Under the pieces are notes generated by a model. That model was not told the origin of the DNA. It saw only the letters and a program-made list of their open reading frames with translations, and did not search any database. Of a stretch of DNA of 64,000 nucleotides, positions 56,751 through 64,000 are shown piece by piece (the stretch's first letter is position 1; each line of letters opens with the position of its first letter). This stretch comes from Favolaschia claudopus (taxonomy: Eukaryota; Basidiomycota; Agaricomycetes; Agaricales; Mycenaceae), in assembly GCA_037176885.1 (NCBI GenBank), contig JAWWNJ010000017.1:62001-126000 (forward strand), in the 5' to 3' direction. Position numbers and translations under genes: made by a program.

Positions 56751-58054
56751 TTGGGTCTTGCAAAGCTGGCGCCAGCCATGTCCGTCAAGGTTGTGGAAGC
56801 GCGTATTGGAAAAGTCTGCGCAGACATTGAAGTGCAAGAGGAGGTTTTGAAGCAGCTGTATCGAAAGAAAAGCGTTGCCCAGCGCAAGCTTAACTCTCTT
56901 CGAGATCCTATCTCTCGACTACCTCTCGAGCTGTCATCCCAGATCTTCCTTCAATGTTTACCGGACGATCCCCCGAAACCCGCCGCCCACAGTGTTCCGA
57001 TGCTCTTGCTGAATATCTGCAGCGCATGGCGCGACATAGCACTGTCGATGCCGGATTTATGGACCACTATCTATCTCGATCGCCCACAAATCCAAACTTT
57101 AGAGCTTTGGGGAAGTCGGGCTCGTGGTCATGCATTATGCATCCACATCCATATTACTGCCCTAGATCTCGATATTACCGCTGTCCTCGCGCGATACACC
57201 AAACAGATAAAGCATCTCAGTCTATACCAGCAAGACGGCGACCTCAACAGTGAATCCCTGGATGGCCTTGTGTCACTTCCCAGCCTTGAATCGCTTGAAA
57301 AGACGAAGACTGGGTCCTCATTGATTGCTCCGCGATCCTGACACTTTTGCGCCTGGCGCCTGACATTGTCGAATTTACATTCGACTCCCATGTTAGCACA
57401 TTCGAAGGAGATGAAATTACTTCTTCAGACCGGTTGACCCTTCCCTGTCTGCTTCATTTGTCTTTGGGACGCCTAGACATCTTCGAGGATATGAACGTCA
57501 ACCAAAATAATACAATCCTAAATCATCTTACACTCCCTGCTCTACAATCACTTTGTCTCGAACTTGGGAATGTTACCCCCATTGATTTCTCCTCCTTTCT
57601 TCGGCGTTCTTCGCCTCCTCTACAACAGCTGTCTCTGTTAATTGCCACCCGCCGCAATCCCTCCTTTCTCGACGTGATGGAATGCTTCCGTCTGGTACCC
57701 ACTCTGGTTTCCCTCGACCTGATTATTGGATACTATATCGGGTCGTCGTTCTTGAGCGACTTTCTCTCCACCATCTTAGACTCATCGCAATACTTTCCGA
57801 ACTTGGAAACTCTGAAAATCAAAGACCGGCGTGGGGACGCTTCGGAGTCGTGCCACTCAAAATATCTCATGGTGCTCTCCGCTCGCCGAATCAAGCTTGT
57901 TTCCGCTTCCCTCTCGCTGAGAATGCTCCCATTATACAGGTCTCCTCCCAAGCTAGACCCCGCTATCGATGCTGCCCTGCAAAAACTCGCAGCGAGTGGG
58001 ATGGATATATATCTCGGAACGGAAGACGAAAATTGGATTTCCGTTTTGACCTGA
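56751..58054 (+). pseudogene. F-box protein pseudogene, right copy of an inverted pair
   Basis: The likely original start is MSVKVVEARIGKVCADIEVQ (ATG at 56778). The F-box (SRLPLELSSQIFLQCLP) and LRR-like part match the minus-strand copy at 48303-49630. Near 57297 about 19 bases are missing compared with that copy (the part coding IGGIYSD), which shifts the frame and yields a stop at 57341. The rest is open in a new frame from 57347 to 58054, ending GMDIYLGTEDENWISVLT. The two copies are broken at different places, so each was lost independently after duplication. Confidence 0.75.
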
Positions 58055-58380
58055 ATCTCTAAGATAAAAGGTTACAAAAAAAATGGCAGCTGGTTGCATG
58101 AAAATACACTTCGAGCGAGTGAGCGAGCAATTTTACTTGCTTTGTCGTTCACAGGTGAACATAGCGTTGCCGCGGCTCGACAAGATCTCACTCTCGTATC
58201 CCTGAATCAAACAGACCCAGCTCGTCTCAATTAGATATGTAGTATACATAGGGCGCAGAAGTATTGGCCGAGAACTTCCGATGAACTCATAAGACCATTT
58301 CCCAAGCACGTACACTATCTCGCATATCATCCAAGTTACATATGATCCGTTCGAATTTGAAATAGTTTACACGCTTGCTC
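58055..58380. other. Intergenic between convergent genes
   Basis: No gene; short AT-rich spacer. Confidence 0.5.
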
Positions 58381-60131
58381 TCAATCCAACGCTACTCTAA
58401 TTATAGGTTTTCCAACAGCTTCGTTCCCTCCCTCTCTCAACACGGCCGCCAGCGCCTCCGGACCGCTCGATAGACCCTCGCTGATGTACTCTTTCGCCGT
58501 GATCTTGCCCTGCGCAAGCAAGACAGGCATCTCCGCATAGAATCTCGGCGCCAAACGAGGTGCGAGATCGGGGACAAGAAATCCTTCAATTCGAAGTCGT
58601 TTCTTGAATATCATGTTCGTGTTCTAGAAGGGAGGAAGCAATGTCGCATATCTTGCAAGTGTCTCTGTCAACGAAATTCACTTGCCTTGATTCCATGTCT
58701 TTGCTCGTATGGCAGAGCGTATTCTGATATCGCACCGCACATCTGAAGGTCAATATTCGAAACGAGTAAAAAAGGTTGAACAAATCAGGATGCTTACGAT
58801 GAGCCGGGCATGAAGACGCGAATATTCTATAGCTACTTCAAGTGATTTGCCCCCAACGTTGTCCCAATAAATATCCTGATACCGAGTTGAATGGTCTCAA
58901 TTTTGGAAAAAGAGCTCAACAAAGTCACCAAGGGACCATGCTCTTTCAGAACTGCGGCGATTGGTGTAGTCTTGTAATTAAAAGAAATATCCGCGCCTAG
59001 CGAACGCATATACTCGACCTTTGAATCTGCGCCAGCGGACGCGATGACTTTCAGCCTAGGAAACTGGAGTTCAACTTGCTGCCAGTCGACTCATGGAACA
59101 TAAAACGAAACCCTTTGGCCTTGGCAAGTTGGACAACAACCCTGTAGAATCATTATTTTAATTGAACCCAGCCATAGAATAGGTAAGAATTGTACATTCC
59201 AACAGCAGAGGCGCCTGACGACACCCAAATAGTTTCTCCCTGTCGCGCTTGTCATGAGTGGAACAAAATTCCTAAGCTTGAGCGCATTACCGGTTTGGCA
59301 TCAGCACACCCCTCGAACCCGCAAAATGCAGTAAGCCCAGGAGCGCCAAGGACAGAGAAGTACCGAGTCCAAGGGAAGGCTCCTTTGGGGTCAGGTACGG
59401 TCTGTAAAGAAAGAGCGTCGACGTCGAATGTATAGTCTGGGGCTTCTGCTGGATTGTAATTCGCTCGGCCTATAAATTCCCCAAGTAGCATTCGGGGGGA
59501 ATTGTTCGGAGAGTGTTGTATTAATAATTACCTTCAATATAGGGCTGAACGGTGTATGCTTCCCATGGTGTGAGGCCATAGAGGCGATCCTATTCGTCAA
59601 ATAAAGGTTGATATAAATATATCGAATAAGCGAATCAGGACCCACCCCGGGTTTGATTCCTGAACCAAGCAAGGTTATTCCTGGTCAGAAGGAACACGTT
59701 CCATCCAAAAACGCCACATCTTACCTTCCTTCTCCGATCTCAGAACCACGACCAATCCGAAACCCACCAGCCTATTCGGATCATGAATTCAGCGTCAAAT
59801 ATCGTGCCGACTTCAGTGATCGACTAACGGTGCTCCCAGAACAGCATGCGTCGAGTAACTGGGTACCGACAGCTCCCGCATTCTTTCACGCATAAATGGT
59901 TCAGGGCTTCGAATGAGTAAGGTGTTTCCGAGTCAGTATAAACCTCCCTATTGCACACAAAACCAAAACTAACCTCAGCATCAACGTCTTCGTCAGATAC
60001 CCTCCATTCAACGGCACGCCATCCAGATCGATCGTCGAGTGGGAAGATTCGAAAATAACATGTTCGCCGGGAATGGGGATGCTGTTTCCGGGGCGCTTGG
60101 CGAAGACTACGCGAGGGTTTTCAGTGAGCAT
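58381..60131 (-). CDS. NADP-dependent alkenal/prostaglandin-type reductase (MDR family)
   Basis: About ten exons. They begin MLTENPRVVFAKRPGNSIPI (ATG 60129-60131) and continue with PLNGGYLTKTLML, PFMRERMRELSVPSYSTHAV, VGFGLVVVLRSEKEG, KPGDRLYGLTPWEAYTVQP, then AEAPDYTFDVDALSLQTVPD, YFSVLGAPGLTAFCGF, GETIWVSSGASAVGMVVQLA (NADPH-binding Rossmann motif), LKVIASAGADSKVEYMRSLG, DIYWDNVGGKSLEVAIEYSR, MCGAISEYALPYEQRHGIK, and NTNMIFKKRLRIEGFLVPD. This is the zinc-free medium-chain reductase subfamily of leukotriene B4/prostaglandin reductases and plant double-bond reductases. These reduce alpha,beta-unsaturated ketones and aldehydes with NADPH in the cytosol. One intron uses a GC donor (HGIK|GCAAGT...TTCTAG). 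The gene appears intact. Confidence 0.85.
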
Positions 60132-60815
60132 CGTCGGGTTCAACTTGAAGGCAAAAAGAAGGAAAGGAAAAGAAATCTGGGCGCTGCGCCCCACAAATGT
60201 CGAATTAACGGAAGCTTTTCGGTATCAAATCCTCCAGGCTGGCGCATTGTAGACCGTGAGAGAGCGTGTATAGGCTGCGGGTGGGATCCTGCCGGGAAGC
60301 ATTGCGTTCCACAAATAAGGTTCGCTGGAAAAATCCGGAGAAGTAAAGGAAAGAAGTCGAGAAGACGTAGACAACAACATGACAATCCTATCAGACGCCG
60401 TCAGCTAGCCTTTCACGTTCTGAGGCGAGAATACATTGCCAGGCGGGCTGAAATATTCCGGTTGGCGATCATGACCGCGTTGCTGCCTTGTTGCTGCCAG
60501 TGTTGTCAGTGTCAATTGCAGCGAGGAACGCGTTCATGGAAGGAGAAATCATGTCCTTTGACGTGAGATGGATCACTCGAGCAAGGAGAGAAAGAAAGGC
60601 AAAAAATACCCCAGGTTTCGGAGACTAAATCAATGATTCCCAGGCATGTCTGCCATGATCAGATATGGGGTCGTATCTCGGTAATGATGTTCCACGCGCA
60701 ATTCGAGTTGTAAGACTGCGGAGCACGACGTGCAAGGCCAGAACGTATCGGGTGAGAAGATTGTTGGAACTGTCGACACAAATATTACTCGAAGAGTCGA
60801 AACACAGCAGAAAAA
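60132..60815. other. Intergenic
   Basis: No gene seen. It is the upstream region of the reductase and the 3' region of the next minus-strand gene. ORFs on the plus strand here have no family features. Confidence 0.5.
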
Positions 60816-61619
60816 TCAAGAACAGGGCAACATGGCAAGTACGAGCATTACAATGGCAGCGCGCCAGAGTACAGATATGCCAGCAAGGATCGTAGACAAA
60901 GCAGAGTTGGGATTGGAAGGCGGTGGGACAGATGGACCTGAAGCGGAGGGAGTAGTCGGAGATCCAGGCAAGGGACTCGTGGCCGATGTCGATTGGCCTT
61001 CGGACGAAGGAGGAACGAAAAGATTCGAAGTGGTGGCATCAGTGACAGTGGCAATACCGGAGGCGCTCAGCGATGAGATTGTGAAGTTGTTGAGATTGCA
61101 GAACAAGGAAAACTCTACAGAGATTGGATGAATCAACTGCTTGTATCAGAATCGACGTATGTAACCAAAATTCTTACGATTGAGAATGTCCTGCCCTGCT
61201 ACAATAGCAGTGGCGCTAGAGTTCGCGGAAGCGACGCAGTTCACACATGCAAGCAGCGCAGCATCGTTTGCTGGTGTACAAATGCACTGGAACGTTGTGC
61301 AGTTCTATCACAGTCGGTTTTGATTACTAGTACCAGAAATCTTGAAGCGATGGCGAAAGAGCATGACATACATTAGCGTTGTCCAGGATAGAGTCACAAT
61401 TAGACTGGCATTGGTCCGGAATTTGGCTGGCGTTGAAGGATGCAGGTGTCGATTCGCGAGGAAAGAAGAATTGTCTCGTAGTAGGGGTCGGACCAAGGAT
61501 GCCAATGGCTACAGTACGACCAAGGTTCATCGAAGGTGACCGACAAATTCAAAGTAGATACTCGAACCTTGAACTGGTGAGAAAATTAGCCAGCCAAATG
61601 CGCAGACCAGAGACATCAT
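60816..61619 (-). CDS. GPI-anchored CFEM-like eight-cysteine surface protein
   Basis: Four exons. The signal peptide MMSLVCAFGWLIFSPVQA is completed over an intron. The mature part reads IGILGPTPTTRQFFFPREST, then DQCQSNCDSILDNAN, NCTTFQCICTPANDAALLAC, VNCVASANSSATAIVAGQDI, and QFSLFCNLNNF after an intron that ends CTCTGTAG. That gives eight cysteines in the spacing of small secreted CFEM-like domains. A Ser/Thr/Pro-rich linker (TTSNLFVPPSSEGQSTSATS and on) leads to a C-terminal hydrophobic tail (LWRAAIVMLVLAMLPCS), the usual GPI-attachment signal. I infer a cell-wall or plasma-membrane protein. CFEM relatives bind haem or act in host interaction, but no haem-binding Asp is obvious here, so I do not assign a function. 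Confidence 0.75.
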
Positions 61620-63088
61620 GAGCAGACGAGACTAGGAGCAAGTGTTCGGAGGTTTCGGGGCGACACCCGACATCAAAGAATCTTTTTCCAGACTCACTCG
61701 GATGGCTAGCGGCTCGTCAACATTCTAACCACGGTGCAAAATAAAACTTGAGGGCTGTCTGGTTCTTTCTGGCGGCTCCATCAGGAATCCGTCGGATCGT
61801 CAGTGGCGTCGGGTCCAACGGTTTTTTTGCTCGTCACAGTTGAAATCGACCCCGAGGTATTGTTCAAATCAGTAGTGTAGAATAGCGGCCAAGAAGTTAG
61901 AACTCGAGTTTCTTGCAACATTCTTGCTGAACAACGCCGTTGAACTGAAAGTGCCGCGAACCAAAATTGTTAGTTAAAAGTGAATACTTAGGGCGGCTTA
62001 CGAGCTCGAGAATCGTATACAGATCAAAGTATGAGGATAGTTATATACGCAGGGACATTATCGACTCAGAAAAGGATTGCTTGACGCCAACTTGAACGAG
62101 AAAGGCGGAGGACGGAATGAATTCCCGTGACCGTCACATGTGACGCCGCGTGTCGCGTCGCTTCTTCGCTCCCCCAACCTCCCCCTCGGCTCGCTGCCCG
62201 GATTTCTTAGTTTGTGGTCATCCTCTGTGCATTTAGACAGACTCTCCACCAAATCGCTTTTCTTGACTCTCTTGGGATCGACTTCTTTGGACCAACCACC
62301 AAGTACAAACATATTCAAACATATTCATTGAAACCTCAGGTCCATCATGATCTCGCGCCCTGCGCTGCATCGATAGCTATTAGAACGCGAGAGGCCGACC
62401 TGTAACTGCTGCAAGCTACAGGCCTGGAGCAATCGTAAAGCAACCACACAGAATTGTTACAAATCTGTCAATTGCCGCTTCCAGTTGGCTTCAAGAAGAT
62501 TTTGGGCGAACCTTGTAGGAGTGCGTCCGTTTCTCAGCTCATTTCTTGTCCCTTTTTGACTCCTGCATTTCGGTAGCACTTCCCGATGTGCTCACGCCGC
62601 TCGTCAAGAACAGGAAAAGAAAGCGCTTTTACCACGTGACCGCGCCTAAAAATGTGCGCTTTTCAATCTGAGTTCTGTTTTCTCTGTTCGACTCTGAGAT
62701 GCATCCAAGTTGTGGTAGCGTCAGAATCAAAGTGCCTCCGAATTTCCGAAGAAACTCATCGCACAGACTCCACGTGCATCTGCGGCGCCGTGACTCTGAG
62801 AAGGAATCGCGCGGCTCGCGCTTTTGAAAACACCGAAAATTCTCTACGAAAGGCCGCTGTACAATCTCCGTAATTGCAACAGTTCGAGTCGTAATTCTGC
62901 AAGGCGGTCTGCTGTAAGTCAGCTTCATTTTGCCTGAAGCATACTCACGCCTGTCTGTCAACCAGTCCAAGAACAACGGTGTACAGTTGCTCTATCTGGA
63001 GAAAGAGTCAGGCGCATTGACCTTGAAAAACCGAAGGCGAACGAGCCAACAAGGGAACAACTGGTGATACATATGTTAAATATTGCGC
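61620..63088. other. Long intergenic region
   Basis: About 1.5 kb without a supported gene. A minus-strand ORF at 62629-62976 and a short open stretch near 62945 (EQLYTVVLGLVDRQ) could be exons of an unrecognised gene, but no splice pattern or domain is clear. Confidence 0.45.
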
Positions 63089-64000
63089 TCAGGCCTTAAA
63101 CGTAATCGTCTTGGCTCTCAAAAACTCGTCAAAAGCCCACGAGCCATTAAATCTCCCCCATCCGCTGCTCTTCACGCCCCCATGTGGGAGACTGGCTTCG
63201 TCGTGTATGGTCATGCTGTTGATATGGATGTTCCTGGTAATGGTCAATGGTCAATGGCTAGGAGCGAATGTCGATGAAGCGCGAAATTCTCACCCGCACT
63301 CCAGCCTCTTCGCGACCCTCAGCCCTCGGCTCAAATCTTTGGTGAACACCGCACTGTTGAGCCCATATTCACTGTCGTTGGCAATTTCAATCGCTTCATC
63401 CTCGCTTTTCACTGCGATCAAGCTGACGCTCGGCCCAAAGCTCTCTTCGCGATACAGCCTCATTTCCTTCGTCACACCTTCGACCACGATCGGCTTCAAT
63501 CGCGTTTCGCTCGGCTTCCCCGTCTCAGGATGCACCTCCTCTTTCATATACTCGTGTCCGGTCAGTAGCTGAGCTCCCTTACCCAGCGCATCCGCTACCA
63601 ACACTCGATTCTTCTCCACTCCCGCACCCTGTACCAGGACCATCGCTTCCGGCGAGAACCCTGCGACCGCATTCTTGAATTTCGCCCGGAACTCGTCCAC
63701 CACCGCTTCATGCACGAGGATCCTCTCCGTGCTCATGCAGACCTGCCCTGCGTGCAAGAACGCGCCGAGCATACACGCCGTCGCAGCCTTATCCAGGTCG
63801 GCATCCTCTAACACGATCGCGCTCGCCTTGCCGCCGAGTTCCAACAAGCAGGGCTTGAGCGCCTTGCCGCAGAGCGCTGCGATGAGTGCGCCGATCGCGG
63901 TGCTGCCAGTGAAATTGATTTTCTTCACTTCTGGAGCCGAGATGAGCTGGGTGGTGATGGCGGGAGAGGCGGAGCGCGATGTGAAAATCACGTTTAAAGC
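63089..64000 (-). CDS. Aldehyde dehydrogenase, 3' part (5' end outside window)
   Basis: The window holds the C-terminal half. It begins inside the NAD-binding region: KKINFTGSTAIGALIAALCG, then KPCLLELGGKASAIVLEDAD (catalytic Glu in ELGGK), HAGQVCMSTERILVHEAV (catalytic Cys in GQVCMST), ESFGPSVSLIAVKSEDEAIE, and GLNSAVFTKDLSRGLRVAKR. After an intron (GTGAGA...TTACCAG) come GNIHINSMTIHDEASLPHGG and VKSSGWGRFNG. This pattern fits vanillin/salicylaldehyde-type dehydrogenases of the ALDH superfamily, which oxidise aromatic aldehydes with NAD(P)+. Near 63131 the frame stops after RFNGLLTSF, but a shift by one base gives the family ending (FDEFLRAKTITFKA, stop at 63089). One G thus seems missing from the GGG run, by mutation or assembly error. 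Confidence 0.85.

Noticed and set aside
60730..61131. Plus-strand 133-aa ORF over the CFEM-like gene.
   Set aside because: The minus strand gives signal peptide, eight cysteines, linker and GPI signal with consistent introns; the plus ORF has no features.
62058..62405. Short ORFs near 62.1-62.4 kb.
   Set aside because: No family motif, no splice pattern and low coding character on either strand.

Overview
The window is genomic DNA of a filamentous basidiomycete, most likely an agaricomycete. Most genes are cut by short (about 45-70 nt) GT-AG introns, branch sites of the CTNAC type can be seen, and the gene set includes basidiomycete-typical families (expanded F-box proteins, DUF6534-type 7TM proteins, single-pass membrane proteins with a beta-rich ectodomain, a TOK-type K+ channel, a TNT-type NADase). 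There is no rRNA, no CRISPR array and no bacterial-style operon, and I could not recognise a tRNA gene by eye. Exon boundaries below come from reading splice sites and family motifs by eye. They are firm where stated (BIO3-BIO1, NDUFS5, SUMO, GPI13) and approximate elsewhere.

Layout. 1-6.95 kb: an imperfect tandem duplication (offset about 3.2 kb), each unit holding a small F-box-like ORF (+) and a full F-box gene (-). 7-10 kb: an unknown 160-aa protein and a DUF6534-like membrane protein. 10.84-13.99 kb: a non-autonomous DNA transposon with 100-bp perfect terminal inverted repeats and an 8-bp target duplication. 14-20 kb: a dienelactone hydrolase with a frameshift, the complex I subunit NDUFS5, and the fused biotin gene (dethiobiotin synthetase plus DAPA aminotransferase). 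21-28 kb: a kinase-like protein, a coiled-coil protein of unknown role and an amino-acid/GABA permease. 28.2-32.6 kb: a 615-bp hAT-like MITE, an F-box protein, a secreted TNT-domain NADase-like gene and a 289-bp TA-flanked MITE. 32.9-42.3 kb: GPI13, a single-pass membrane protein, a two-pore TOK1-like K+ channel and a secreted M28 aminopeptidase. 43-47.3 kb: SUMO and a BAR-like/serine-rich protein. 48-58 kb: two F-box pseudogenes in inverted orientation on either side of the large MON2 gene. 58-64 kb: an alkenal/prostaglandin-type reductase, a GPI-anchored eight-cysteine (CFEM-like) protein and the 3' part of an aldehyde dehydrogenase.

The housekeeping genes (NDUFS5, BIO3-BIO1, GPI13, SUMO, MON2) form a stable backbone. 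Between them lie rapidly changing sequences: five F-box family loci plus two F-box-like fragments, at least four of these seven broken or fragmentary, and three distinct TIR elements. No gene cluster that looks like a new multi-gene system was found. The best leads are the 3.16-kb TIR element with its dispersed GGAGGCTCCG motif, the inverted F-box pair around MON2, and an NDUFS5 gene whose first coding exon is only the ATG.
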